Both the position numbers and the translations under genes were made by a program. The notes beneath the pieces are model-generated. The model had not been told where the DNA came from, searched no databases, and was given only the letters and a program-made list of their open reading frames with translations. Of a stretch of 64,000 nucleotides of DNA, positions 24,309 to 33,540 are shown one piece after another. This DNA is from a virus. Every line of letters begins with the position of its first letter. Position 1 is the first letter of the stretch. The stretch is taken from the IMG/VR virus record IMGVR_UViG_3300032797_000032, positions 1-64,000 of that record; one strand, written 5' to 3'.

Positions 24309-24763
24309 GAGAGCTTATAGAAAAACTTCAAGGTATACCTGACTTAACAGAAAACTATGGCGAGATAGTAGTTCCAAAAGCAGGTATGAAAGCCCACTAT
24401 GGAGAAGTCCTTGGGGTCTTTTGGTATGATACTAAGTCCAATAAGTTGGACTATTCTTCAGGCTCTGCAGGTCACGATACCTTCAAGGACTATAAGGAAT
24501 ACTTCAAGACTCCTGGTATGGTTCGGGGACGTTTAGGAAGAGATGAAGATGGCACAATCTACATATTGATATACGTTGGAGATTTTGAAGGTAGACCTCT
24601 GGCTGGCGATACTATACTAGATTTGTATAAACAAGTATCAGAAGTCTCCAAGGTTCATATAAACTTTGTGGTAGATGAATTAGGTAGGGATTTGATAGAA
24701 GGCAACTTAAAAGAACAGGGCTTCGTTGGGGGAGTTGGAGCTCCTGGGATTGGCGGACTATGA
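24305..24763 (+). CDS. candidate internal head protein, 152 residues
   Basis: Tag MRELIEKLQGIPDLTE; the mature domain contains strands and a Gly-rich C-terminus (GFVGGVGAPGIGGL). ATGA overlap on both sides. Not recognised. Confidence 0.75.
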   Translation: MRELIEKLQGIPDLTENYGEIVVPKAGMKAHYGEVLGVFWYDTKSNKLDYSSGSAGHDTFKDYKEYFKTPGMVRGRLGRDEDGTIYILIYVGDFEGRPLAGDTILDLYKQVSEVSKVHINFVVDELGRDLIEGNLKEQGFVGGVGAPGIGGL

Positions 24764-25035
24764 GAAAACTACTAGAGAAGACTTTGAAGATTCAATTGGT
24801 TGAGAAGACTTCTATACCTCCAGATATGCAGAGAGAGCTAGAAGACTATGAGTTACACGTAGCTTCTGATATTGGAGAAGTGCCAGTAAACGCTAAGGGC
24901 GATACGGTTGATAAACTTGTGGCTTGGTGGAGAGCTAACGGCAAGCAGATTCTAGAGCTTGAAGACCAACTTGCCAATGACGTAATCAAACCCTCAGAAT
25001 ATGACGTAAAGCTAAAGGCTTTGTTAAAGAAATGA
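24760..25035 (+). CDS. candidate internal head protein, 91 residues
   Basis: Tag MRKLLEKTLKIQLVEKTSIP; possible cleavage after LVE (residue 15). The remainder is helical and acidic (DKLVAWWRANGKQILELEDQ). Not recognised. Confidence 0.75.
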   Translation: MRKLLEKTLKIQLVEKTSIPPDMQRELEDYELHVASDIGEVPVNAKGDTVDKLVAWWRANGKQILELEDQLANDVIKPSEYDVKLKALLKK

Positions 25036-25286
25036 CAAAGATTAGAAAGCTATACGAGTTTCTCAAAGAGTCATTGGATTGGAAAGATGTAGAGCCGTAT
25101 TGGTTCAAGGTCAACGACAAGCTCGAAGGCAAGAAAGATTGGGAAGACGAGAAGTCCGCAGCTTACGAAGGCGGTGACGTAGACAACATCTTTGACCTGT
25201 TCCATACTAATAGAAGTGTAGCAATAGACCTTATCAATATGGGGCTCAAGATGCTTGGCTCGAAAGAGCAATTGCCTTATGGATAG
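25032..25286 (+). CDS. candidate internal head protein, 84 residues
   Basis: Begins MTKIRKLYEFLKESLDW, a slightly longer version of the tag with L-K-E at residues 11-13. Acidic, aromatic-rich remainder. Not recognised. Confidence 0.7.
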   Translation: MTKIRKLYEFLKESLDWKDVEPYWFKVNDKLEGKKDWEDEKSAAYEGGDVDNIFDLFHTNRSVAIDLINMGLKMLGSKEQLPYG

Positions 25287-25506
25287 AGAGCCTTTACACA
25301 TAGATAAGAAAGAGTTGTTTTGCAATCGTTGCAATAAGTATATAGACAAGTTTACAGGAACTCTAGTAATTAACAATGAAACGCATTGTTTGTATTGTGG
25401 TAATTGGCTTTGTGGTTGCTATGATGCCTTTGGTTGTGAGATGTTGTTAGAAGACCCGACCATAGTTCATTGTAAACTAGAGTCAACTATACTAGGAGCC
25501 ATATAA
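25279..25506 (+). CDS. zinc-finger protein, 75 residues
   Basis: Start placed at ATG 25279, overlapping the previous gene by 8 nt. CNRCNKYI, CLYCGNWLCGC and further Cys residues suggest one or two zinc sites. Role unknown. Confidence 0.65.
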   Translation: MDREPLHIDKKELFCNRCNKYIDKFTGTLVINNETHCLYCGNWLCGCYDAFGCEMLLEDPTIVHCKLESTILGAI

Positions 25507-25658
25507 TGAAAAAATACATCTACAATACGTTGACAGTTTCTGCTTCAAAGATTCCTTTGACGAACAAGTATCTCGTCAAAGGCGAAACCTTTACTGCCCT
25601 TATACACAAGAAGGACTTCGAAAGAGGGGCTAGGGAGATTCCTAAGGAGAAGAAATGA
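25506..25658 (+). CDS. hypothetical basic protein, 50 residues
   Basis: ATG overlaps the previous TAA. Sequence MKKYIYNTLTVSASKIPLTN then a strand-rich basic stretch. Ends 4 nt inside the next gene. Not recognised. Confidence 0.55.
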   Translation: MKKYIYNTLTVSASKIPLTNKYLVKGETFTALIHKKDFERGAREIPKEKK

Positions 25659-26887
25659 AGATAGGATTTAAGCTACCTACGTTATGGGCACCAAAGTATA
25701 CACCAGGCATTGCCCCTGATTATCACGTGTGGCAAAAGATAGTAGACTACAAGGTGACGGGTAGCCCTGCGACTTCTCTGACGTTCAATCTACTAGACCC
25801 GGAAGTAGTTCTGTTGATGCACTTGTATGATACGAAGGATAGGGCTAATCACGTCATAACAAACAACGCTGTGACGTTTGATACAACTCCTGGGCGTCCA
25901 AGACTAGGCGCATCTGCAGTAGCTTCGTTCAATGGGTCAAGTGGGTATTTAAGTGCTCCAGATTCAGCAGATTTCTATTTTGCTAGCGGTGACTTTACTA
26001 TTGACTTCTGGGTTTACTTTAATGCCCTTTCTGGCACTACTAACATTATAGGACAGAACGACGGCACTACAAACAACTACTGGTATATCTATATTAATAG
26101 TGCAGGCACACTTGCCTATCAAGCTAAGTCTGGCGGAACAATTGTAGCGGATGGTGGTGTAAGTCCTGCTGTTCTCACTACTGGACAGTGGTATCATATA
26201 GCGTTTGTAAAGGTTAGTGGGACAATCTATATATACTACAACGGCATATCCCAAGTAACGTATGTAGGTAGTGCTGGAGCTTTCCCAGACATCTCTGCCC
26301 CTTTGACGATAGGTCAAGTCAATGGAGCTAATTATCTAAATGGGTATATGCAGGAGATACGCATCGTCAAAGAACTAGCCAAATGGACTGCCAGCTTTAC
26401 TCCTCCAAATGCTCCTTACTATGGAGGTGGAGATGAGGATGAGGAGTATAAGATAGTTACTAGGTTTGTAAGTGCTGCGAATAGCAATTACATAGTTATG
26501 CGACCTAACAATGATAGTGGGGCTAACTATGGGGAACAAGTATTAACAGGTAATGGCGCTTCAATTTCAGCAGCAAGAGATACTGCAAGAACATATATTG
26601 GTTTACTGACTTCAGGGGCTTTTGTCATAGGAGAATCTGGACATAGTGAATTGGTGCTTTATGCTAAATCAGGATATGTCAGAACTTCATTGTTGTCAGC
26701 CACCGAAAGGATTTCTGGAACTACTGTAACTTATATAACGCTTGCAGGTGCTGATTGGAACAACACCATTGACAACATTCGTTCTCTAACAGTCTTTGGG
26801 GCTTCAGGAGGCTTAGGTGTTGGCTCTTCAATAGAAATTTACCGTAAGAAGAATGCAGTCCCTTGGTGGGGCGGGGTGGGAGCATAA
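25655..26887 (+). CDS. virion adhesin with LamG/concanavalin-like domain and one repeat domain
   Basis: Likely a head- or tail-attached carbohydrate-binding fibre. Residues about 60-245 are a LamG-type jelly roll (VASFNGSSGYLSAPDSADFY, FTIDFWVYFNA, WYHIAFVKVSGTIYIYYNG, YMQEIRIVK). Residues about 262-402 are a separate beta domain marked by NNDSGANYG, YAKSGYVRT, ISGTTV and WNNTIDNI. The latter recurs twice in the next gene. No signal peptide. Confidence 0.8.
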   Translation: MKIGFKLPTLWAPKYTPGIAPDYHVWQKIVDYKVTGSPATSLTFNLLDPEVVLLMHLYDTKDRANHVITNNAVTFDTTPGRPRLGASAVASFNGSSGYLSAPDSADFYFASGDFTIDFWVYFNALSGTTNIIGQNDGTTNNYWYIYINSAGTLAYQAKSGGTIVADGGVSPAVLTTGQWYHIAFVKVSGTIYIYYNGISQVTYVGSAGAFPDISAPLTIGQVNGANYLNGYMQEIRIVKELAKWTASFTPPNAPYYGGGDEDEEYKIVTRFVSAANSNYIVMRPNNDSGANYGEQVLTGNGASISAARDTARTYIGLLTSGAFVIGESGHSELVLYAKSGYVRTSLLSATERISGTTVTYITLAGADWNNTIDNIRSLTVFGASGGLGVGSSIEIYRKKNAVPWWGGVGA

Positions 26888-26888
26888 T

Positions 26889-27977
26889 ATGAAAACAGGA
26901 CTTGTTCAAGGTGGAATAGATGGCATTTGGGTAGTGGCTCACGATTCAGGAGAGCTTACTGCGCCTTTGAGTAGATATGACATTGGCGGACTCAATGGCG
27001 ATGTTGACGAAGAGTATCGCTTAATTATTCGTATTGTGGCAACTGATGTTGGTCCAGACTACTTGCAACTACGGTTCAACAATGACTCTGGTTCCAACTA
27101 TGGCAATCAACGTATGTGGGGTCTGAATGCAGGAACAGGTGCAAGTAGATATGCTGATTCTGGTATGCGTATTGCAGAGCCTCAATCCACTTTGGCATAC
27201 GGCATAAACTTCTCTGATACCTTAATCTATGCCAAGTCTGGGTTTGTCAGAACTGCTATTACGAGAGATGTAAGAGGCATTACCGGAACTACCGTAGATT
27301 CGATTTGGCTTAGAGGCACTAACTGGAGCAATACTACAGACAACATAACTTTGATGACCTTAATGCCGTATAATGCTAACAGTTTAGGCATAGGCTCCCG
27401 CTTTATTCTGCTCAAGAAAGTCAACACTTCCAAGATGCGGACAGGGCTGCTTAACGCCAAAGGCAAGATTGTGGGAGCTTGGCAGAAGATTGCGGAGACT
27501 ACTCTTACAGCAGCTGCTACTAGTTTGACCTTTAGCGGTCTTGACGGAGATGCGGATGTGCTGTATAATGTGCTTGTGAGGTCAGTAAATGGTTCAGGAC
27601 TTCTTTGTGGATTTACGTTCAATCTAAATGGAGATAGTGCGGTTAATTATGGTTCTCAACATTTGGTCGGAATAAACGCTTCGGTATCAGCATCAAGGAC
27701 TGTAGGTGGGTCTTCTTTAGATATTGAATGGGCAGGAATAAGTGCGGGTGCTTTACATCATTTTAGTATTTTGCTTTATGCTAAATCGGGATATGTGAGA
27801 ACAGCAATAGTAAACACGGCTGAAAATATCTCAGGCACTACTGTAGATAAAACTAATTTGATTGGTTGTTCTTGGAATAATACAGCAAATGCTATTCAGT
27901 CCCTTGTCCTTAATGCTTCACAAGCTAATGGTATTGGTATAGGCACGCATATTGAACTTTGGAGATTAAACCTATGA
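26889..27977 (+). CDS. virion adhesin with two repeat domains
   Basis: Starts at ATG 26889 with GGGAG upstream. Two copies of the about 140-residue beta domain (about 27-165 and 195-362) carry NNDSGSNYG/NGDSAVNYG, YAKSGFVRT/YAKSGYVRT, ITGTTVD/ISGTTVD and WSNTTDNI/WNNTANAI. It arose by tandem duplication with the domain of the preceding gene. Likely surface-exposed and host- or glycan-binding. Confidence 0.8.
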   Translation: MKTGLVQGGIDGIWVVAHDSGELTAPLSRYDIGGLNGDVDEEYRLIIRIVATDVGPDYLQLRFNNDSGSNYGNQRMWGLNAGTGASRYADSGMRIAEPQSTLAYGINFSDTLIYAKSGFVRTAITRDVRGITGTTVDSIWLRGTNWSNTTDNITLMTLMPYNANSLGIGSRFILLKKVNTSKMRTGLLNAKGKIVGAWQKIAETTLTAAATSLTFSGLDGDADVLYNVLVRSVNGSGLLCGFTFNLNGDSAVNYGSQHLVGINASVSASRTVGGSSLDIEWAGISAGALHHFSILLYAKSGYVRTAIVNTAENISGTTVDKTNLIGCSWNNTANAIQSLVLNASQANGIGIGTHIELWRLNL

Positions 27978-28297
27978 GCAATTGCAAATGTGAATATGTA
28001 GAAGAAGTAAACCCGATTCAAAGCGGTGTCAGAATACATAAGCTAGTCAAGAGATGCGAAGAGTGCGAAGAGGCAAATACTAAGGCTAGAGCTGATATGA
28101 AAGTCCAAGCGATTGAAAACCTCAAGCAACACATCAAGTTACTTGAGGTTGATATTCTTTCAGCTAGAACACTAGGACATTTGGACATAGTTGAATCTAA
28201 AGAGGCTACTCTCAAAGCTGCTAAGGAAGAGCTCAACAAACTAGAAGAGCCTGTGAAAATTGAAGAAGAACCCAAGCCAAAGAGGAAAAAGAAATGA
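27974..28297 (+). CDS. coiled-coil protein with N-terminal Cys motif, 107 residues
   Basis: ATG 27974 overlaps the adhesin stop. CKCEYVEE and CEECEE form a possible zinc site; the rest is a long coiled coil with a lysine-rich end. Might assist the preceding adhesins, by position only. Confidence 0.65.
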   Translation: MSNCKCEYVEEVNPIQSGVRIHKLVKRCEECEEANTKARADMKVQAIENLKQHIKLLEVDILSARTLGHLDIVESKEATLKAAKEELNKLEEPVKIEEEPKPKRKKK

Positions 28298-28530
28298 GAG
28301 ACATAAGAAAAGAAGTCATTGAAGTATTAGCAGAACATAGTGGCTTATCCGTAGATGAGATTAAGGACAATTCTCATATTACGGATGATTTGGGTATGGA
28401 CTCCTTAGACAATGTCGAAGCGGTTATGGCGTTAGAGGAGCGTTTTGATATAGAGATACCTGACGAGGATGCAGAGAAGCTCTTCGAAGTTCAGGATATC
28501 GTAAAATATATAGAAGGTAGGTTGAAATAA
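28294..28530 (+). CDS. acpP: acyl carrier protein
   Basis: Carries acyl groups on a phosphopantetheine arm in fatty acid or related synthesis. Close to canonical: DDLGMDSLDNVEAVMALEER with the modified Ser at residue 37, then FDIEIPDEDAEKLFEVQDIV. 78 residues, the standard length, and strongly acidic. It would need the host's phosphopantetheinyl transferase. No fatty-acid enzyme is encoded nearby, so it may interact with host acyl-ACP enzymes or host regulators that bind ACP. Confidence 0.95.
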   Translation: MRDIRKEVIEVLAEHSGLSVDEIKDNSHITDDLGMDSLDNVEAVMALEERFDIEIPDEDAEKLFEVQDIVKYIEGRLK

Positions 28531-28575
28531 TGGCTGTATATGGATACGGCATAGTATACAAAAGAGGTAAGTAAA

Positions 28576-28971
28576 ATGGCTATGATGGATTTTACTAAAG
28601 TTTCTATACTTGAACGAATAGCCCAGATAGAGAAAAACTTCAGGGGCACCAAGTTTGATGCCTTGGTTGACCAGCTCTTGGAGTTCTATCAGAAGAATAG
28701 CTACAAGGCGATGGAAGAAACAATCAAACAATTCCCAACCGAAGAGAAGATGTTGGCTCAGCTGGTTGAGAAGTTGAAGAACAAGTCTGTCTATGTTACT
28801 CTGAAGAAAATCATAGAGAACAAAGAGATGACTGATGAGCAGAGACTCAAAGGCGTTTCTTCCTTGATTACGCACGTAGCAATCGAAATCGAACAAGGCA
28901 ACAAGGAATACAAGATGTTGTTGCCTATGCTATATGAGAAGGTAGGAACTTTAGTATACAAGTTGAGATAA
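28576..28971 (+). CDS. hypothetical helical protein, 131 residues
   Basis: Not recognised. All-helical (VSILERIAQIEKNF, VDQLLEFYQKNSYKAMEETI). Preceded by a 14-codon mini-frame (28530-28574) that may be meaningless. Confidence 0.7.
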   Translation: MAMMDFTKVSILERIAQIEKNFRGTKFDALVDQLLEFYQKNSYKAMEETIKQFPTEEKMLAQLVEKLKNKSVYVTLKKIIENKEMTDEQRLKGVSSLITHVAIEIEQGNKEYKMLLPMLYEKVGTLVYKLR

Positions 28972-29489
28972 TGAAGAATCTTCTAAATATAACTTTGGGT
29001 GTTGCGGCAGTTGTGTCAGCAATACCACAAACACAGCCTCCTATTACCCTAGCTGAGAGAGGTATCAACACACAAAAACTGCTTGATGCCGTAAAGCTGG
29101 TAGAGTCAAATGGAGGAAAAGATACCGAGCCTAGATTCGAATATTCGGTATACCGCAAGCTACGCAGAGACTACAACATATTGAGACCGCATATACAAGA
29201 AGCTATACAGAAATACGGCTTCAAGAAGTTGGCGACCTCGTATGGACCATATCAAGTCCTTGGTTCGACTGCGGTATTCCTAGGCTTCGAGGGTGACCCT
29301 AGAGAGCTAATGCAAGAGTCCGTCTGTAAAGAGTGGGCATCCCGATACGTTAGGTATCTGATTTCCTCGGATAAGACTCATAGCCTAACCGATGTCGTAT
29401 CGGCATACAATGCAGGGCTAGGTGGCATAGGTAAAAATCCAGACTATACAAATAGAATTCTAGAATGCTATAAGGGAGGCGATAAATGA
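28971..29489 (+). CDS. lytic transglycosylase (SLT-like)
   Basis: Cleaves peptidoglycan. Catalytic Glu is E45 in LVESNGG; TSYGPYQVLGSTAVFLGF, YVRYLISS and DVVSAYNAGLGGIGKNPDYT match the GxxQ, AYNAG and Y motifs of the SLT fold. A hydrophobic N-terminus (MKNLLNITLGVAAVVSAIP) could be a signal or anchor; it may equally be a virion-borne enzyme used at DNA entry. It overlaps the large acidic protein gene by 4 nt. Confidence 0.88.
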   Translation: MKNLLNITLGVAAVVSAIPQTQPPITLAERGINTQKLLDAVKLVESNGGKDTEPRFEYSVYRKLRRDYNILRPHIQEAIQKYGFKKLATSYGPYQVLGSTAVFLGFEGDPRELMQESVCKEWASRYVRYLISSDKTHSLTDVVSAYNAGLGGIGKNPDYTNRILECYKGGDK

Positions 29490-32400
29490 AAGGGCTTTAT
29501 GATTTCCTAAAAGAAGGAGATAACATATTTGAAAAGACATATACTTGGGGCTATGAGGTCTTGAAAGCTCCAGAAGGTGGACCAGGGACTGCCACATTGA
29601 AGAGCACTATAAAGGGCATTCCTGGCGTAAGACTTGTAACCTTCCCTTCTGCTTATATGGGTCATACATCTGTTAGAATCACTGCCAATTCTAGAGAAGC
29701 CCTTTCTAAAGCCCTTACTATATTACAAGATTATGGCTACATTGACAGTGTTGCCGATGGAATGAGAAGCGTAACATCAGAAGCAGAATATGATGCCCAT
29801 CAACCTGCTGACGTTGCTGCGGGCAAGGAAGTTGCTAGTCAATCTGCTGAGTTTCACAAAGCCCACGAACAGGTCTTTGGAAGTTCCTCTGGTGGAGCCC
29901 AAGATGTGCAAGAAACTGGAGAGATGGGTCACGGTGATATTACACAAGGTGGGGAAGATTATGAGTGGGCAAAGGCTATTGAGGAGGACGTCAAGGAGAT
30001 AGAAAAGATTACAAAGGGTAAGTTGAAATTTGAGGGTATGAAGCCCTTCGACAAATACCGTGGTCCATATGCTGCTACTAGCTTAGGTAGGATTTGGGAT
30101 GCAGGAGTTGAAGGTGAGAAATACTTGTTTATGGAAAACTCCAACTGGGTTGGCACAGCCCAAGAGCTAGCACAAGCAATCAATGGAGATGCGACCGCTA
30201 GGGCTTTAGTAGTCAACCAAGCCAAGACCGCTGCTGGAGAGCCTACCGAACCTGACTTTAACCCTGCCCAAATGAAGTTCCCCTTCGCTGAGTCCTGTGT
30301 CAAGAGTATTAAAGAAGCAGACATAGACAAATATACCAAGCACGAGGAATATACTCCTGAAGAGTTTGACAAAAGGGGATTCTATCTTTCAGATGACCAG
30401 AAGAAAACCGTAGAGACTGCTAAAGCGGAGGGCAAGAAACTGTTAGCTTCTATCTCTTACCTACCTTTTGGAAACTATCTTATGCATCTGTCTATAATAG
30501 AGGGCAAGGTTCCTAACCCTAAAGATACCGAAGACAAGCAAAGGCAAGATATGACTGAAGCCCTTGACCCTAGAATACCCGACCAAGCAATTGACTTTCG
30601 GTATATCTCTGGAACCAAGACCTTCAAGAACGGCACGAAAGAGTATAACTTGTTAAATGCTCTAGAAGATAAGGCTTGGGAAGACTACTTAGATGTTATG
30701 GCAGGGTCAGGCACTACGGTTGAATACGACCTCGTCAGAGATGTCTTTACTGCTAGTAATGTAGTAGGGGAATCTACTAAGCGGTCAAAGTCTGCTAAGG
30801 TATTGAGAGAACAGAAGATAAACGAACAAGAACCCCCGCCAGAACCAGCTCCAGAGACAGGTGCAGAGATACCAGAAGAGCCAACCCTAGAAGAGCCTCC
30901 TGCAGAGCCTCCTAAAGAAGAGAAACCTAAAGAAGAGGAAGAGCCTAAGAAAGAGGAGCCTGTCAAGGAGAAACCCTCATACACTAAGGAATACTTCGGG
31001 TCAAAAGGAACTGATAAGCACTATTACTTTATCCACAAGATGACCGAAGATGGTATGACGGTTGACGATTTACAAGTCCTTGATATTGAGGATAACATAG
31101 TCTTCTCCGCCAAAGAAAAACAAATGGATGTATTAGGTGAGAGGGCTTTCTTGAAAGCAGCAGCTGAAGCTACAGGCATAGATATGATAGCCTATGATGT
31201 GGTAATGCGGTATAAAATGCTTGAAGAGGAGCCTCCTTTGGAAGAGAAACCCGAAGACGAAGTGCCTGAGTTAAAACCCAAAGAGGAGGAAAAACCCGAA
31301 CAGAAGTCTGAGCCAGAAGTTGGACCAAAGAGTGAAGAGGAGGCTCCTCCCAAAGAAAGCTTTAAGCGACCCGCCAAACAAAAGATTGAGGAAGGTTACG
31401 AGCAGATTGGTTCAGGTAAGTTACCTAACAAGTATTACGTAACAGGCTCTGGCGATTACTATATGATGGTAAAGAGAGGCACGCTTGACTGGGCTTCTGA
31501 GCAACTTAAAGACTTCAAGCCTAAGTCTAAGAAGTATGGGGTATTCAATACCTATAAAGAGGCGACTGCTGCAGTAGATACCGCATCAGCCTCAGAGTTT
31601 GGTAGTGAACCTAATCCTGCAGGTATCAATACTATAACTGTTGAAGACCATTTGACAGGAGAGCTTCTACACTATGGGTTTGTTGCCTATAAGCAAGCTG
31701 GGTATCGCTATGAGATTGAGCAGTTTGGCGATACTAAGTTTACAGCAGAGAAGATGAAACAAGCTGGGCAGACCTTTGAGACTGGAGACAGTCCTGGTCC
31801 AGAGAAGTGCGTAAAGTGCGGAGTTCATATTGGCACTAAGGTAGCACAGAACTTCGGTGGCAAGTGTCCTGAGTGTTGGGAAGAGGACGAGAAGGCTGCT
31901 GGAAAAATGGACGAAGCCAAGCTTCCTAAGGTAGTCCTTGCAGACTTGAAGAAGCTTATGTCTGAGCCGTATGACGAGATTGCTCACAAGCTAGATGTAT
32001 CTCACGAAACCGTCAAGGCTCTGCTTCAGGCTCTTATGGTGCACGCTGAGGGAGAGAAAGAATCAATCTATGACAAGAAGCTTAAAGAGGGCACTTGGGC
32101 TACTCCAAATACTCAAGCTAAGAAACAAGCTCTGTTAGCATTCCTTGATGGGTTAGACGAAGGTGAGCTTGAGCCCTTGGAAGACTTCTTGTATTCTAAG
32201 CTCGGAGATGATGAGCTCTTTGATGAACTTGAAGATATTGTTAAGCCCGTATGCAAGCCTATTGCTAAGGCTATTAGAAAGAAATTGAAAGACCTCAACA
32301 TAGTAATAGAGTCCTCGATGGACGAAACTGTAAAGCTTCGCAAGATGACCGATGATGACCGTATGGGCTTTGCAGGTGCAGAGGGTGAGGCAATGATTGG

Positions 32401-33535
32401 AGATATACATACCTCGGAGGGTGCAGGTATTGTTATCGTAGACCAAGCGGGCATTGCGATTATAATTGGAGATGAGAAGCCGATAGAGTTTCACAAGGAG
32501 ATGGTATTTGATGATGGTATAAGGCTTGTGCAAGCATTCAAAGAGCCCATCAGTATAGACTCCTTGAAGGCTATGGGATTCGTTAACATAACGGAGTCTA
32601 AAAAGGAGTCCAAGAAAATGAAAAACTTAAAAGAAGCTGATGCAGTTCCTGAAAAGGGAGATAATCCTGAAACTACAATACCTGTCTCTGGCACAAAGAC
32701 CCCAGAGAAAGAACCGAAGAAAGAGGAACAACCTACAACTCAAGAGAAACCAGTAGAAGTTGGCGAACCTCAAAATCAAGTAACCGAATTGAAGGACAAA
32801 GAGGAGGTGAAGGACAAAGTGAAAGAGGCTAAAGAGAAGGATATAAAGGATAAGATTACAGAGATATTCAAGTTCCTGGATGAGGAATGGTCGAAGTTTC
32901 CAACAAAGGCTGAAGCAATCGCAAAGTTGACTACAAAGTTCGGTATTGGTGAGGATATGGCAAGGGCAACGCTAGGGGTTGCTGAATACTACAACGGCAA
33001 GCTAGACGATGGCACACCCGTAGCAGAGCCTGTGGCACCTGCCCCTGCACTAACCCCTGAGCCTCCTCCTGTTGCTCCAGCACCTGTAGCAATGGAAGCA
33101 AAGCTACCAGATTTGTCAAAACAGGAAGATGATATCAAGAAAGCATTGCTTGAAAAGCATCTAGGCAAAAAGGTAGATGAGGATAAAGACAAAGAGGCAA
33201 AAGAGAAAGAAGAGAAGGAAAAGAAAGAAAAAGAGGAAAAGGAAAAGAAAGAGAAGGAAGCTAAGGAAAAGAAGAAAGTCAAAGAAGATGTGCAGGAAGA
33301 TGTAAATATCAATGTCACAACCGATAAGCAAGATATCCAAGTTACTGCGGTTGAGGACGGTGGAGTTCATACTACGGTAGTAGACAAGGCAACTGGTGCA
33401 GAGACCGCTGCTGTGGCACCTGCTCCTGAAGTGCCAGCTGTTGAAGCTCCAGCACCTGTGGAAGAGGAACCTGTTGCGATTGAATGTGAAGAGAGTATTC
33501 ACAAGTTTATGAAGTCTTTCGGTAATAGAGGATAA
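29486..33535 (+). CDS. 1349-residue acidic modular protein, candidate internal head polyprotein
   Basis: Starts with the tag MKGLYDFLKEGDN (L-K-E at 8-10). Alternating compact domains and Pro/Glu/Lys linkers (about 445-500, 590-640, 1100-1150, 1180-1290), so possibly processed by the prohead protease. Includes a zinc ribbon (CVKCGV...CPECWE, about 775-805), an HTH-like helix set (PYDEIAHKLDVSHETVKALL) and a repeated KEK-rich helix. A module at residue 1205 (AKLPDLSKQEDDIKKALLEK) recurs in the gene at 46797. Extreme length and composition fit an internal core protein. Confidence 0.8.
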   Translation: MKGLYDFLKEGDNIFEKTYTWGYEVLKAPEGGPGTATLKSTIKGIPGVRLVTFPSAYMGHTSVRITANSREALSKALTILQDYGYIDSVADGMRSVTSEAEYDAHQPADVAAGKEVASQSAEFHKAHEQVFGSSSGGAQDVQETGEMGHGDITQGGEDYEWAKAIEEDVKEIEKITKGKLKFEGMKPFDKYRGPYAATSLGRIWDAGVEGEKYLFMENSNWVGTAQELAQAINGDATARALVVNQAKTAAGEPTEPDFNPAQMKFPFAESCVKSIKEADIDKYTKHEEYTPEEFDKRGFYLSDDQKKTVETAKAEGKKLLASISYLPFGNYLMHLSIIEGKVPNPKDTEDKQRQDMTEALDPRIPDQAIDFRYISGTKTFKNGTKEYNLLNALEDKAWEDYLDVMAGSGTTVEYDLVRDVFTASNVVGESTKRSKSAKVLREQKINEQEPPPEPAPETGAEIPEEPTLEEPPAEPPKEEKPKEEEEPKKEEPVKEKPSYTKEYFGSKGTDKHYYFIHKMTEDGMTVDDLQVLDIEDNIVFSAKEKQMDVLGERAFLKAAAEATGIDMIAYDVVMRYKMLEEEPPLEEKPEDEVPELKPKEEEKPEQKSEPEVGPKSEEEAPPKESFKRPAKQKIEEGYEQIGSGKLPNKYYVTGSGDYYMMVKRGTLDWASEQLKDFKPKSKKYGVFNTYKEATAAVDTASASEFGSEPNPAGINTITVEDHLTGELLHYGFVAYKQAGYRYEIEQFGDTKFTAEKMKQAGQTFETGDSPGPEKCVKCGVHIGTKVAQNFGGKCPECWEEDEKAAGKMDEAKLPKVVLADLKKLMSEPYDEIAHKLDVSHETVKALLQALMVHAEGEKESIYDKKLKEGTWATPNTQAKKQALLAFLDGLDEGELEPLEDFLYSKLGDDELFDELEDIVKPVCKPIAKAIRKKLKDLNIVIESSMDETVKLRKMTDDDRMGFAGAEGEAMIGDIHTSEGAGIVIVDQAGIAIIIGDEKPIEFHKEMVFDDGIRLVQAFKEPISIDSLKAMGFVNITESKKESKKMKNLKEADAVPEKGDNPETTIPVSGTKTPEKEPKKEEQPTTQEKPVEVGEPQNQVTELKDKEEVKDKVKEAKEKDIKDKITEIFKFLDEEWSKFPTKAEAIAKLTTKFGIGEDMARATLGVAEYYNGKLDDGTPVAEPVAPAPALTPEPPPVAPAPVAMEAKLPDLSKQEDDIKKALLEKHLGKKVDEDKDKEAKEKEEKEKKEKEEKEKKEKEAKEKKKVKEDVQEDVNINVTTDKQDIQVTAVEDGGVHTTVVDKATGAETAAVAPAPEVPAVEAPAPVEEEPVAIECEESIHKFMKSFGNRG

Positions 33536-33540
33536 TAGAC

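Noticed and set aside
28530-28574. 14-codon frame between the acyl carrier protein gene and the next gene
   Set aside because: Too short and without recognisable features; could be a leader peptide but cannot be supported.
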